Notes under the pieces: generated by a model
What the model was told of the DNA's origin: nothing
Seen by the model: the letters and a program-made list of their open reading frames with translations, nothing else
Database searches by the model: none
From: VXNJ01 sp965249595
GTDB taxonomy: Bacteria > Chloroflexota > UBA11872 > VXNJ01
Direction of reading: 5' to 3'
DNA length: 64,000 bases
Assembly: GCA_965249595.1 (NCBI GenBank)
Contig: OZ252242.1
Location: 620,001-684,000 of the forward strand
Made by a program: the position numbers and the translations under genes
In this document: positions 35,534-44,647 of the stretch, piece after piece
Layout: every line of letters begins with the position of its first letter
Position numbering within the stretch: the stretch's first letter is position 1

Positions 35534-35833
35534 TGCTTGCCTGCCCAATCACGTTGCGGGGTACGGGGGACAAGGCATTGTGGCACTCAACTTCGCGAAA
35601 TCACAACGCGGGCGGCGCAGACAAAGGCGAGTTGGATCAAATCTCTAAAGCTGTCTCAGTACCGGAACCGAATTGGTCGATTAATGCATTCGGGTGATGG
35701 TCTCACCGCGCGGCAACGCGACCCTCATGGGGCTCGAAGTAATGCCGGCGACCAGGCCGATGGTAATTCCCGGTGGCGCCCGCTGGACTTTGGCGGCAAA
35801 CATATCGTTAGTCAGTTTCGGATCGAACGCTTG
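35534..35833. other. Intergenic stretch with no supported gene
   Basis: These 300 bases separate two minus-strand genes. The plus-strand frames crossing it continue as antisense shadows of the oxidoreductase genes and match no family I recognise. It must hold the promoter for the DUF1932 gene at its left end. A terminator for the Gfo/Idh/MocA gene would lie near 35830, but I see no clear hairpin with a T tract. Confidence 0.5.
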
Positions 35834-36865
35834 TCAATCGGGCAGGAATTCACTTACCTGAACGACCTGCTTGCGGTGGCCGGCGGCACACGCTGCAAAC
35901 ATCATCGCAACGCTGGCCAGGTTGTCCTCGAATGTGCATTCGGGCGCGATCCCGCTATCCAGCCAGTCGAGGAATTGATTGAGAACATGGGCGTGAGCCA
36001 AACGGCCTTCTTCATCAATGGCGATGATCTCGTCATCGTTTCCGGAGCGGGTAATTACGATTCGGTCGGCCCGGTCGCTGGTGATCGACCCGGATTCGCA
36101 TTCGGCCCGGTAGTACTCGCCATACCAGGAGTTGGGAACACCGGCCGAGAGCAAGTTGGCCTCATACCCGGCCCGCGTGCCGTTGTCCAAATCGATTAGA
36201 TATAAGCCGGCGGCCAGTCCGGCGAAGGATGACCAGGGTGGATTGAAAGCGCTGCCGAAGATTTGGGTGGGGTTGCCACCGCTCAAGTTGCGAATCATAT
36301 CGAGGTGGTGGATCGAGCCATCCAAAACCATGGGATCGGCCATCTCGTGGCGAAATGGATTGGGGCCGCCCCAGGACCCGAAGACGCGGTAGTCGTCAGC
36401 GAAGCGGGCCTGGATGTACTGCAATCGGCCCAGCAGTCGGTCGCGCAGCAGCTGGCGGAACTTGAGCATCCGCTGCGAGTAGCGGTAATTTTGGACCACC
36501 TGGCAGCGGATCTTTGCCGCCCGCTGCATCTTGGCCATCGCTTCTACGTCGGCAAACTCGGAAGAGATCGGTTTTTCCAGCAATACCGGCAGGCCGGCCT
36601 CGCAGGCGGCCTGGAATGGCCCAACATGCGTCCACGGCGGGGTCACGATCACGCAGAAGTCGACGGCAGCTCGGTTGATTGCCGTTTCGAACGAGTCAAA
36701 TTGCCGGCTGGCGGGAAGTTCGAGCAGATCGCCGGCCCGGGCTAGGGCCGCTTTGTCGATGTCGCATATCGCCGCAATCCGCGCTCGTTCGGCCACCTGC
36801 GGGAATATTCGTTGGACGTAAGCGCTGCCCATTCCGCCCACACCGATGAGCAGCGCGTTGAGCAT
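35834..36865 (-). CDS. Gfo/Idh/MocA-family oxidoreductase
   Basis: The 343-residue protein begins LNALLIGVGGMGSAYVQRIF, the Rossmann motif of this family, and has the key VLLEKPISSEFADVEAM (EKP) near residue 98 that positions the nicotinamide and substrate. The C-terminal domain contains DGSIHHLDMIRNL, with the family's DxxxHxxD-type site. These enzymes oxidise or reduce sugars and cyclitols with NAD(P). It lies 10 bases after the SDR gene, in an operon-like run with the NIPSNAP protein. The substrate is unknown, but a sugar or inositol derivative fits. Confidence 0.87.
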   Translation of the reverse strand: MLNALLIGVGGMGSAYVQRIFPQVAERARIAAICDIDKAALARAGDLLELPASRQFDSFETAINRAAVDFCVIVTPPWTHVGPFQAACEAGLPVLLEKPISSEFADVEAMAKMQRAAKIRCQVVQNYRYSQRMLKFRQLLRDRLLGRLQYIQARFADDYRVFGSWGGPNPFRHEMADPMVLDGSIHHLDMIRNLSGGNPTQIFGSAFNPPWSSFAGLAAGLYLIDLDNGTRAGYEANLLSAGVPNSWYGEYYRAECESGSITSDRADRIVITRSGNDDEIIAIDEEGRLAHAHVLNQFLDWLDSGIAPECTFEDNLASVAMMFAACAAGHRKQVVQVSEFLPD

Positions 36866-36875
36866 TGGGCTTAGC

Positions 36876-37649
36876 TCAAGCCCCCATCCAACCGCCGTCG
36901 ACCGGAACGATCTGACCGGTGATGTATTCGGATGCCGGGGCGGCCAGGAAGACCGCGGCGCCGCCCAAATCGGCGGGCACGCCCCAGCGTCGCATCGGTA
37001 CCCGCGAGAGCACCCAGGATGAGAATTCCTCTTGGTGGTAGCGGGCCTCGGTCATTCCGGTGCGAATGTAGCCGGGGGCGATCGCGTTAACGGTGATCGG
37101 GGTCTGGGCCAGTTCGGTGGCGATCGCCTTTGTCATCTGCGAAACGCCGCCTTTGGTGGCGCCGTAAGTGGAGTTGCCATCCATCCCGATGAAGCTGGTC
37201 AGTGAAGCGGTGTTGATGATGCGTCCGTAGCCATTGGCAAGCATCGGCGGTATCGCAAATTTCATGCCAAAGTAAGCCGCCCGCAGATTGACCGAATGCA
37301 CGTAGTCCCAGTCCTCGGGAGTAACTTCTTCAATGGGTAGGCGGCGATTGGTCCCGGCATTGTTAAAGAAGATGTCCAATCGCCCAAATTCTTCACCGAC
37401 CAATTCGAAAAGTTTGGCCAGGGCGTCGAGGTCGGCGACGTCAACCGGGGCCACCAGCACCCGTCGACCCATTGCGCGCAGCTCGTCAGCGACCGAGTCA
37501 AGCTGGTCACGCGATCGCGCCGAGAGTACGACATCGGCGCCGGCATTGGCCACCGCCCGCGCGTAACCGGCCCCGATACCGCGGCCGCCGCCGGTGACGA
37601 GGGCCACGCGACCAGTCAGTTCAAAAGGGTTGCCTTCTTCCCAGGCCAT
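36876..37649 (-). CDS. Short-chain dehydrogenase/reductase (gluconate 5-dehydrogenase-like)
   Basis: The 257-residue classical SDR starts with FELTGRVALVTGGGRGIGAGYA. It has FFNNAGTNRR, the catalytic Ser in IINTASLTSFIG, the Y-x-x-x-K in STYGATKGGVSQM and NAIAPGYIRTGMT, and ends ASEYITGQIVPVDGGWM. The N-terminal FELTGR and the pattern around it suggest gluconate 5-dehydrogenase or a related polyol dehydrogenase, but substrate inference in SDRs is weak. It lies 10 bases before the Gfo/Idh/MocA gene and 15 bases after the NIPSNAP gene, an operon-like arrangement for sugar-acid breakdown. Confidence 0.9.
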   Translation of the reverse strand: MAWEEGNPFELTGRVALVTGGGRGIGAGYARAVANAGADVVLSARSRDQLDSVADELRAMGRRVLVAPVDVADLDALAKLFELVGEEFGRLDIFFNNAGTNRRLPIEEVTPEDWDYVHSVNLRAAYFGMKFAIPPMLANGYGRIINTASLTSFIGMDGNSTYGATKGGVSQMTKAIATELAQTPITVNAIAPGYIRTGMTEARYHQEEFSSWVLSRVPMRRWGVPADLGGAAVFLAAPASEYITGQIVPVDGGWMGA

Positions 37650-37664
37650 CGAAACAGCGGCTCC

Positions 37665-37988
37665 CTACTGCAGCGGTGAGTAGTCGGTCGGCCGCATGAA
37701 GCGGTTCTCAACCGAGGTAATGATCTGATGATCGGCTTCGGTCATCGCTTTGACGCGGAGCCATTCCGGGTCGGAAACAAATGTGTCCCATCTGCGTTCA
37801 CGGTCGGCCATGTCAGCAAAACGAATGATGTATGTCAGGCGCTGGTTGTGGCCGACCGTCTCTTGCCAGAAACCGACCACGTCGATCCCCAATCGCGCAA
37901 AGATTTCAATCGTGTGGTTGCGGAAACGGGCATTGATCTCGGGCATGCAACCCGGCTCAATGTAGTACTCGCGTAGCTCGTAGAGCAT
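37665..37988 (-). CDS. NIPSNAP-family protein
   Basis: This 107-residue dimeric alpha/beta-barrel protein begins MLYELREYYIEPGCMPEINARF, then has IEIFARLGIDVVGFWQETVG and LTYIIRFADMADRERRWDTFVSDPEW, which are characteristic NIPSNAP segments. Bacterial members are often next to sugar-acid or aromatic degradation genes, and their biochemical role is unclear. The gene heads the 35.8-38.0 kb minus-strand run and has 70 bases to the divergent nucleotidyltransferase. Confidence 0.85.
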   Translation of the reverse strand: MLYELREYYIEPGCMPEINARFRNHTIEIFARLGIDVVGFWQETVGHNQRLTYIIRFADMADRERRWDTFVSDPEWLRVKAMTEADHQIITSVENRFMRPTDYSPLQ

Positions 37989-38058
37989 TTCAATCCCTGT
38001 TGATCGAAGCCTTCATAATCGTACCGATCCACCGCTGACTGGAATTGCGCCAAGGCGA

Positions 38059-38997
38059 ATGAACCACGCAGTTTCCGACAATCCGCACTGCCGGCGCAAG
38101 GTAGCTCAGGTGCGAGATTTTCTCCGTCGCCGCTTGGCCGACGAGGAGTCGTTTGTCGGCGCCGTAATAACCGATTCGGTCGCCCACGGTGATGCCCGGG
38201 CGGACTCCGATGTGGACATGTTCCTGATCTTTGAACCGCTGGATTTAGCTATCGTTCCCGGCGATTTTCTGTATTCGCCATTGATCAACGATTTCTACGC
38301 CCGCGACGAATCACTGCCCGCAGACCCCGAACTGCTCCACATCGATGCCCGCCGGGTTGATCTGGCGCGGTGGCGGGAAGGTAATGCCGGCGAGTTGGAG
38401 CGACACTTGCTCGCCGCCGGACTGCTGGTCTACGACCGCGAAGAGCGCTGCGAAGCGGTGGTTGATGAGGTGGCCCGGTATCCAGATGATTTACGGACTG
38501 CGCGCCTGATAGACGGGTACTACCAGACCTGGTACCATCTCCGGCCGGCCAAGGCGTTCAGCTGGTACGAGCGGGCCGACGGGGTCAGCGCCCACGCCCA
38601 CCTGACCGCCGGACTTGCCTACTTCGTGCAATTCCTCTTTGCCTGGCATGGCCGCTGGATGACCTGGCTCAACAAGCAGGTGCCGTATCTGCTCTCGTTG
38701 CCGGACCCGGTAGGTGGTCTGCCCGAAACCATCGCCGAGGCATTGCTCATTCGCGACCATTCGCGGTCGGAACTGGAGCGCCGAATCGGCGCGTTGAGTA
38801 CCTACATGAAGCGCATGGAGGCGCTGCTGCAGTCGGAGCGGATTCTGCCCGCGGAGCACCCGCAAGACTGGGCCTATAGTCAAGCGCATCAGGAGATCGG
38901 ATTGCGCCGGACCATGGACGAATGGCGTCTCGCCCACGCCAAGCGCCGGGCAACTACAATCTGCGCCGACCCCGAGCGAAACATGGAAAACGGTTGA
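38059..38997 (+). CDS. Nucleotidyltransferase-fold protein
   Basis: The 312-residue protein has an N-terminal pol-beta-like nucleotidyltransferase site, FVGAVITDSVAHGDARADSDVDMFLIF near residues 31-58 (broken here as GS/VxxG...SDxDM), where the two Asp bind metal. The middle and C-terminal parts are helical and lack recognised domains. Members of this fold add nucleotides to antibiotics, tRNA or proteins, and many stand-alone ones are of unknown function. The stop overlaps the start of the following TrkA-N gene (TGATG at 38995-38999), which suggests co-translation. Confidence 0.75.
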   Translation: MNHAVSDNPHCRRKVAQVRDFLRRRLADEESFVGAVITDSVAHGDARADSDVDMFLIFEPLDLAIVPGDFLYSPLINDFYARDESLPADPELLHIDARRVDLARWREGNAGELERHLLAAGLLVYDREERCEAVVDEVARYPDDLRTARLIDGYYQTWYHLRPAKAFSWYERADGVSAHAHLTAGLAYFVQFLFAWHGRWMTWLNKQVPYLLSLPDPVGGLPETIAEALLIRDHSRSELERRIGALSTYMKRMEALLQSERILPAEHPQDWAYSQAHQEIGLRRTMDEWRLAHAKRRATTICADPERNMENG

Positions 38998-39422
38998 TGG
39001 ATAGCGGACCGAGAGGCCGATACGTGATCGTCGTCGGTTGTGGCCGCGTGGGGGCCCAACTGGCCAAGCTGCTCGATGATGCCGGTGACGCAGTGGTCGT
39101 AATCGATGCCGCCGGCGAGGCGTTCAGTCGCCTTGATTCCAAATTCGGCGGCTCAACCGTGGTGGGTGATGCCAAGAGCGTAAAGCTGCTTGAACAGGCC
39201 GGAATCAAAAATGCCGACGCCTTGGTTACCGCAACCCAGGGTGACAACACGAACATCATGATCGCCCAGATCGCCCAGCAGATTTACAACGTCGATCATG
39301 TTGTGGCCCGCTGCTACGACCCGGTGCGCTCAGAGGCTTATGAAGCGTTGGGCCTAAAGACGATTTGTCCAACCACCATTGGCGCCGAAATGCTGCGCAA
39401 CGCCCTTTCAGGGGGCAGCTGA
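38997..39422 (+). CDS. TrkA-N (RCK/KTN) NAD-binding protein, first of pair
   Basis: The 141-residue protein is a single RCK-N Rossmann domain: YVIVVGCGRVGAQLAKLLDD, VVVIDAAGEAFSRL with the Asp that ends strand 2, and VVGDAKSVKLLEQAGIKNAD. It lacks the TrkA-C ligand domain. Such proteins gate Trk/Ktr potassium channels by NAD(H) or ATP binding. The start ATG 38997 overlaps the previous stop. The second TrkA-like gene begins 3 bases after its stop, so the two probably form one regulatory complex. No Trk/Ktr membrane gene is adjacent. Confidence 0.88.
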   Translation: MDSGPRGRYVIVVGCGRVGAQLAKLLDDAGDAVVVIDAAGEAFSRLDSKFGGSTVVGDAKSVKLLEQAGIKNADALVTATQGDNTNIMIAQIAQQIYNVDHVVARCYDPVRSEAYEALGLKTICPTTIGAEMLRNALSGGS

Positions 39423-39424
39423 CG

Positions 39425-40114
39425 GTGTTCGTCATGGTTTGCGGTGGCGGCACCGTGGGTTACAACCTGGCGCTCGAGTTGATTGACCGTGGCCATGAGG
39501 TCGTGGTCCTCGAAAAGGACATCGTCCGCGCCCGCCGTTTGCAGTCCGAGCTGGGCCCGATGGTGCTCCCGTTTGATGCCTGCGAAGGCCGTCGGCTAAA
39601 TGAGGCCGGTGTAAAGCGCGCCGAATTGGTGTGCGCGATTACCAATCAGGACGAGGACAACCTGATCATTGCTCAGCTGGCCCGGATGCTCTCCAACAAC
39701 AACTGCCGGATCATCGCCCGGATCAACGACCCCTCCAACGCACCTGTGTTCCGTTCGTTGGGGGTGACCGAGACGGTGAGTGCCACCGATTTGGTGCTGT
39801 CGATGATCGAGAGCGATGTAGCCGACGGCGGCGGTGTGGTGCACCTGATGCGCCTAAAAGAGTGTGGACATGAGCTGGTCCAATTCAGATTCACCTTCGA
39901 TTCCCGGGCATTGAACAGCCCTTTTTGCGAACTGGGATTGGCCGATCGCGGATGTACGGTGTGCGCGGTGATTAGGAACCGGACGGTCGTTCCGATCGAG
40001 CACGAACTGAGGTTGCAGCTCGGGGACGAATTGGTGGCCCTGGTCGAAGAGGAGAAATTGGACGAGATCCGTGATTTCCTCATCGATCCGGAATTTAAGG
40101 TCGAGACCTCCTAG
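39425..40114 (+). CDS. TrkA (RCK-N + RCK-C) potassium uptake regulator, second of pair
   Basis: The 229-residue protein (GTG 39425; an ATG at 39434 also fits) has an RCK-N domain, VMVCGGGTVGYNLALELIDRG, with VLEKDIVRARRL and LVCAITNQDEDNLIIAQLA, then an RCK-C domain from about residue 140, in which PFCELGLADRGCTVCAVIRN and LQLGDELVALVEEE are typical TrkA-C segments. It is the half-size form, with one RCK-N and one RCK-C, so it should assemble with itself or with the upstream RCK-N protein. The function is potassium-channel gating by bound nucleotide. Confidence 0.88.
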   Translation: MFVMVCGGGTVGYNLALELIDRGHEVVVLEKDIVRARRLQSELGPMVLPFDACEGRRLNEAGVKRAELVCAITNQDEDNLIIAQLARMLSNNNCRIIARINDPSNAPVFRSLGVTETVSATDLVLSMIESDVADGGGVVHLMRLKECGHELVQFRFTFDSRALNSPFCELGLADRGCTVCAVIRNRTVVPIEHELRLQLGDELVALVEEEKLDEIRDFLIDPEFKVETS

Positions 40115-40331
40115 GCGACCGCTCGCATGCTGGCAGGGCCCGGGTGCGGAAGCCCGTCGGGCCGCCGCCGCCCATTCGCGGTTCGAATCTCACCGTTGCG
40201 CCGGTGTTTGCGCTTAGCGATTGCCAGGCCGGCCGGAAAATTCACCGGCAACGCTGGAATCGCGCCCCAGGCCCGCCAAATCCCTCTTACCTGGTTTGTG
40301 ACCCAAATATCTCAAACCCGGAACCGGGCCC

Positions 40332-41279
40332 TTATTGAGCGATCCCGCCCCCCGGCTGGCGCTTAGCCCACTGGACCGTTCGATCCAGGCCAACCTCTAG
40401 TGATACGTCGGGCCGCCAGCCGAGATCCGCCTCGGCGGCTTGGCAGTCCAACGCCATGTGGGCGACCTCGCCGGGGGCCAAATCCGTAAGCTCGGGGGAG
40501 ATCTTTAGGCTGAGCAGTTCCTGCAGGGCATCGAATACCCGGCGTACTGAGGTTTGGCAACCGGTGCCAATGTTGTACGGGCGCGGGCCGCCCTTCTTTT
40601 CGGCCAACAGCAGCGACCGCACGACGTCATCAACGTACACGTAGTCGCGGGTCGGGGATCCGTGCCCGCGCAGCTGGGGTGGATGGCCGGCGAGCATCAA
40701 TTCCAAAAATATCGCCACCACTCCGACTTCGGATTGCGTGTTCTGGCCAGGCCCATAGATGTTGCCGGGACGAACAATGGAATACTGCAGACCACGCTGC
40801 CGACCCAGCTGATCCAAGTAGAGTTCGGCGCAGTATTTGGAGAGTCCGTACGGTGATATCGGGGCTGGCTGAAAGTCCTCGCCGACCGGCAATTGGCTGG
40901 CTGGCGGATCGCCGTACATGGCCCCGCCGGTTGAAACGAAGATGAACCGGTCAGCGCCGGTTTCGAGGGCCGCCAGGGCTGTGGCCAAGGTGCCGCCGAC
41001 GTTCACATCCAGGTCGAAGCGGGGCTCGTCGTGGGCCCGCTTGGGGTCGGCCTGGGCAGCCAGATGAAAGACCGAGTCCGGTTGGAAGTTGTCCATGGCG
41101 GTGGTGAGCGCCTCTTGATCGCGGACATCTAGAAACGCGTGGGCAACTGCATCCGCCGGGGAGGGATTTGCGGGCTTGGCAATATCGATAACCAGCACCT
41201 GATCGCCGCGTCCTAGGAGTTCTGATACGAGGTGTTGGCCGAGGAATCCTGCCCCGCCGGTTACCAGGCTGCGGGCCAT
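40332..41279 (-). CDS. NAD-dependent nucleotide-sugar epimerase
   Basis: The 315-residue extended SDR starts at ATG 41279 (a second ATG at 41291 is also in frame) with RSLVTGGAGFLGQHLVSELL. It has VFHLAAQADPKRAHDEP, the strand FIFVSTGGAMYGDPP, the catalytic YGLSKYCAELYLDQLG, and SIVRPGNIYGPGQN. These match UDP-glucose 4-epimerase-type enzymes; the exact sugar is unknown. It is separate from the other sugar genes at 31-34 kb and stands alone on the minus strand. Confidence 0.88.
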   Translation of the reverse strand: MARSLVTGGAGFLGQHLVSELLGRGDQVLVIDIAKPANPSPADAVAHAFLDVRDQEALTTAMDNFQPDSVFHLAAQADPKRAHDEPRFDLDVNVGGTLATALAALETGADRFIFVSTGGAMYGDPPASQLPVGEDFQPAPISPYGLSKYCAELYLDQLGRQRGLQYSIVRPGNIYGPGQNTQSEVGVVAIFLELMLAGHPPQLRGHGSPTRDYVYVDDVVRSLLLAEKKGGPRPYNIGTGCQTSVRRVFDALQELLSLKISPELTDLAPGEVAHMALDCQAAEADLGWRPDVSLEVGLDRTVQWAKRQPGGGIAQ

Positions 41280-41636
41280 CGCATTTTCCAAAAAAGCAGC
41301 GGCGTCCGGGGGCCAGACGGCGGCAAACGATGCCTATTCAAGTCTTTAAACAAATTGTTGAGACGCATTTCTTGGGCGATGGTCCTCCGGCGAAGCCGCT
41401 TCGCCAAACAACCGGCGGGCCAATTTTTCCATGCCGCTTCGACATTTGCGCCCCTGAAGCGCAACGGCGCCTCAGGGAAACCGGTCGCCGTTTTATTGAT
41501 CGGCCCGACCGGGCGAGAGATCGGCAATCGCGGCCCGCGGTCGAATATTTCCCCTCCCGGCAGCGCGATCTGCTCGGTTTCGGCAGGTCGCTGCCGGCCT
41601 ATTGCGGCGGCGCCCTCCCGGCAGACCGACTGATCG
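41280..41636. other. Intergenic stretch with no supported gene
   Basis: These 357 bases lie between two minus-strand genes. A plus-strand open frame of 133 codons crosses it from 41232, but it starts inside the epimerase gene, lacks a ribosome site and resembles no family, so I reject it. The stretch should contain the epimerase promoter, and I see no clear terminator. Confidence 0.5.
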
Positions 41637-42521
41637 TCACACGGGCATCGTGCGTTTGGTGTAGGCGCGGCCGATATTGGCGGCGTCGAGGCTTTGACCG
41701 GAAACCACTCGGACCCCGTCGTCAATGCCTTGCCTGATGGTGTCGACGGTAAGTCCCTCGAGGAATCGCACGCCGTTGGCTTCGCAGGCCGACTTGACCC
41801 TGTTGCGGGCTTCGATGATTTTCGGGTGGGTGTAAGGGCCCGGCTCCCATTCGATCCGATACGACATGTGCAGATCGCCGGGGCCCATCTCGGCGAATCC
41901 GATGCCGGGCACCGAGAGCATCTGTTCGATGCCCTGGACTCCGCCGGCCGATTCGATCTTGATGCCGAGAAGGAGTTCGCCCTGAGGATTTAGCGGCCAC
42001 GGATCGGCGCGGCGAATGTACTCGGCGCGTTCGATGCCCCACACACACGACGCCGACGGTTCCGAGCCTACCCCCCGCGTTCCCGCGCCGAGTCCGTGCC
42101 CCTCACCGATCGTGGAGGTGGGATAGCGGCACGATTCGACGAACGCTCGTACGGCGTCGGGGGTTTCGGCCTGGCACAACAGGATGCCGTGGACGCCTCG
42201 CCCGAGAATCTGTCGAAACTGCCAGGCGTTGTAGCGGACCGCCTGTTCGCTGGAGCCGTCCACCGGCGGCTCCACGATAACGGCCGGTGTGCGGTGGCCG
42301 CTGTTGGTCGGTCCGCCGTCGATGAGCCCCTGTAAGTACTCGTCCAGCCCGGCCATGTTGAACGAGCCGTGCTCCATTCCGACGTTGATGTAGTCAGCCC
42401 AGGTCTTGGCATCGGCTGCACCCTGGTGGCGCGTGAGCACATGGCCGGAGTGGGCGCCGACGTAATAAACGGGCTGATCCTGTTCCAGTAGTTCGATTGC
42501 TCGGTTGATACGATTTGGCAT
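41637..42521 (-). CDS. HpcH/HpaI-type aldolase
   Basis: The 294-residue class II aldolase family enzyme has the TIM-barrel segments YVGAHSGHVL, IEPPVDGSS-like EPPVDG near residue 85, LLLCQAETPDAVRAFVESCRY, the metal-binding Glu in LLGIKIESAGGVQGIEQML and the Asp in FAEMGPGDLHMSY. It also resembles 2-dehydro-3-deoxy-hexarate aldolases and malyl-CoA lyase relatives. The likely reaction is retro-aldol cleavage of a 2-oxo hydroxy-acid, giving pyruvate. It fits a sugar-acid catabolism theme with the nearby oxidoreductases. Confidence 0.85.
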   Translation of the reverse strand: MPNRINRAIELLEQDQPVYYVGAHSGHVLTRHQGAADAKTWADYINVGMEHGSFNMAGLDEYLQGLIDGGPTNSGHRTPAVIVEPPVDGSSEQAVRYNAWQFRQILGRGVHGILLCQAETPDAVRAFVESCRYPTSTIGEGHGLGAGTRGVGSEPSASCVWGIERAEYIRRADPWPLNPQGELLLGIKIESAGGVQGIEQMLSVPGIGFAEMGPGDLHMSYRIEWEPGPYTHPKIIEARNRVKSACEANGVRFLEGLTVDTIRQGIDDGVRVVSGQSLDAANIGRAYTKRTMPV

Positions 42522-42568
42522 GGCTCGAGTTTTTTAAAATCGGTCGCAGTTGACGGGTCGAAGGGTTG

Positions 42569-43252
42569 ATGTGGGTGAAGCCGACGTCGCTTAACAAGCT
42601 TGGTGGCTATTTGATGATCTTGGGCGGGCTGGTGGCCCTGGCCTTCTTCTGGGTCCAGCCCGGCGTCCTATTCATTGACCGGGTCGGCTTTTCCGATGCT
42701 AAGGGCAGTGTCGCCGCCGCCGCCGCCAACCCCGAGCTCGCCGGAGTCTCGGCCGTGATGATCGGCATCGGCCTGGTAATGTCGACCTTCGGGCTCTATG
42801 CCGTCCTGGCAAGGATTAGCGATGGTGGCAGCGGTGATGCTTGGCTGAGGGCCGGATTTACCCTGCTGGTAGTCGGATATGCCGGTTGGTTCCTGGCGCA
42901 AGGGACGGTGATCATATTCGCCGCCGCCCAGGATCCGCAGGCGTTGGCGGTGGCGGAGACACTGCACGCCGTAAAGACCGCCCTGACCTTGATTTCCGGT
43001 GTCGCGGTGACCTTGGGATTCTTCCTATTCAGCCTGGCAATCGCGCCCAAATGTCGGGGCTACAAGTTGGTTGTCGCGCTGGTCGTGGCGGTGGTTTCGC
43101 TAGTCGCATTCGGCTGTTACGCGGTTGGAATAGTCTTCCACGACCTGCTCGATGCGTTGATCGGGATTGCCCGGATCGGATACCTGGCCTGGGTTGTTTG
43201 GGGAGTCATCCTAGGGCTGGAATTACTCAAAGCCGAATCCGCAGCCGATTGA
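42569..43252 (+). CDS. Multi-pass membrane protein, unknown function
   Basis: The 227-residue protein has about six membrane helices, for example LMILGGLVALAFFWVQPG, VMIGIGLVMSTFGLYAVLA, LISGVAVTLGFFLFSLAI and LVVALVVAVVSLVAFGCYAV. I do not recognise the family. A purine-rich site (gaaggg) is 4-5 bases before the chosen ATG at 42569; a TTG immediately upstream is less likely. It is divergent from the aldolase, with 47 bases between them. Confidence 0.6.
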   Translation: MWVKPTSLNKLGGYLMILGGLVALAFFWVQPGVLFIDRVGFSDAKGSVAAAAANPELAGVSAVMIGIGLVMSTFGLYAVLARISDGGSGDAWLRAGFTLLVVGYAGWFLAQGTVIIFAAAQDPQALAVAETLHAVKTALTLISGVAVTLGFFLFSLAIAPKCRGYKLVVALVVAVVSLVAFGCYAVGIVFHDLLDALIGIARIGYLAWVVWGVILGLELLKAESAAD

Positions 43253-43368
43253 CGCTGGCCGCCCGCCTTCAATGAACGCTTTGGAATGCCGATCGACGCC
43301 GCACACGCAGGCGCCTTGAGTCGATATTTCGGCCGGATTGCCCGCCGCAGCCTGGTCAATGTCGTTTT

Positions 43369-44640
43369 CTAGCGATCGGTTGCGGTCATTGCCCGCCAGG
43401 CCACCACGAACATGGCTGAACTTATGAGCGTGCAGGCGCCAAAGAAGATTCCCATCAGTTCGTAGCCGCCGAGGATTAGGGCGATGCCGCCGAGGGCCGA
43501 TCCCAGCATGATCCCGCTGGAGAAACTCACCTGCATCAAGCCGGCGATTGCGCCCCTGTTTTCCGGCGCCAGATCAAGCAGCAGGGCGTTGAGCGACGTG
43601 GAACGCAGCCCCAACCCAAAAGACCACAGGGCTGACATTGCGATCGCGAACAAGGGCGTGAGCGGGAGATTGAGCAGGATGGTCACCGGCAGGAAGAAGA
43701 TCAAACCCGATGCCACCAGTGATAGGGATCGGCGGCGAGCCGGAATGCGGCCGGACAGGTAGGTCGAGAACATCGCCATGGCCGGGCCGATCGTGAGCAG
43801 CAGACCAACCTGTTCGGCGGCCAAGCCATAGGAAATGGCCACGAAGGCCCCGAAGAAGACTTCAATCCCGTACCCGCCGATCACAAAAACCACGTTGGCT
43901 AGCAGCAATGTGGAAACCGTGCGGCGGCCCAGCAGGGAACGGTTAGCACCCAGCACCGTGCCCAGCACGGTGCCCAGTGATCCGCCGCGGGTGGGCAACC
44001 TGGGCGCTACGTACCACGCCACTGCCAGCGCCAGGCCCGAGAGCACCGCCCCGGCGGCATAGGCGGCCGACCAATCGAAAGCGCCGGCCAAGAACCCCGA
44101 AATTAGCGGGCCGGCCAGGAAGGCGAACCGGCCGACCACCAACATCGTGGCGAGCAGGCGATCGCGCCGTTGACCCTCGAAGAGGTCGCCGATTGAGGAG
44201 AAGATCTGCGGGAAGACGATCCCATTGCCAATTCCCAGCAGGGCCGCGGCAAGGAACAAGACGGCCAGGTTGGGAAACACCCAAACCATCGCCGCGCCGG
44301 CCGTTCGCAGAACTATCGCCACCAATATCACCGGGCGCCGGCCGATGGTATCGGCCAAGGGTGAAACGACCAGGGCGGCGATGACCGAAAGGATCGTCTC
44401 CACGGTCAGCGTCTGAGCGACGATGGCCACCGTGACACCCAAGTCGCTGGCGATAAATTGCGGCAGTGGGCCGTAGATGCGACGCACCACGACCATCGCA
44501 AACATCACGTACATGAATGCGGGTGTAAAGAATGGCTTCAGCAAGTCGTCGGTGACCGCCCGGGCCCGTGATTGGTCAGTGGATATTGCTGGCGTACCCG
44601 CCGTGATTGACGCTGTGCGATTATCCAGACGAACGGCCAC
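43369..44640 (-). CDS. Major facilitator superfamily transporter
   Basis: The 423-residue protein has 12 predicted membrane segments. Between helices 2 and 3 it has the MFS motif-A-like VSPLADTIGRRPVIL (G-x3-D/R-x-G-R-R), and the equivalent after helix 8 reads LSGRIPARRRSLSLV. The substrate is unknown. A 12-base tandem repeat encodes LGTVLGTVLG near residue 224. The start is GTG at 44640, 50 bases from the divergent glyA. Confidence 0.85.
   Translation of the reverse strand: MAVRLDNRTASITAGTPAISTDQSRARAVTDDLLKPFFTPAFMYVMFAMVVVRRIYGPLPQFIASDLGVTVAIVAQTLTVETILSVIAALVVSPLADTIGRRPVILVAIVLRTAGAAMVWVFPNLAVLFLAAALLGIGNGIVFPQIFSSIGDLFEGQRRDRLLATMLVVGRFAFLAGPLISGFLAGAFDWSAAYAAGAVLSGLALAVAWYVAPRLPTRGGSLGTVLGTVLGANRSLLGRRTVSTLLLANVVFVIGGYGIEVFFGAFVAISYGLAAEQVGLLLTIGPAMAMFSTYLSGRIPARRRSLSLVASGLIFFLPVTILLNLPLTPLFAIAMSALWSFGLGLRSTSLNALLLDLAPENRGAIAGLMQVSFSSGIMLGSALGGIALILGGYELMGIFFGACTLISSAMFVVAWRAMTATDR
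43951..43977 (-). repeat. 12-base tandem repeat inside the MFS gene
   Basis: Two copies of a 12-base unit (cagcaccgtgcc, cagcacggtgcc) plus a partial third keep the frame and encode LGTVLGTVLG in the middle loop of the MFS transporter. This suggests a small in-frame expansion that may vary between strains. Confidence 0.7.
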
Positions 44641-44647
44641 GGTATGG

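Noticed and set aside
35537..36199. A 220-codon plus-strand frame antisense to the Gfo/Idh/MocA gene
   Set aside because: No recognisable domain; the minus-strand frame carries EKP and the Rossmann motif.
40140..40215. A tRNA-like T-arm (ggttcgaatc) between the TrkA-like gene and the epimerase
   Set aside because: No matching acceptor, D- or anticodon arms could be folded around it; the T-stem bases do not pair.
41232..41633. A 133-codon plus-strand frame in the epimerase-aldolase gap
   Set aside because: It starts inside the epimerase gene and shows no motif or ribosome site.
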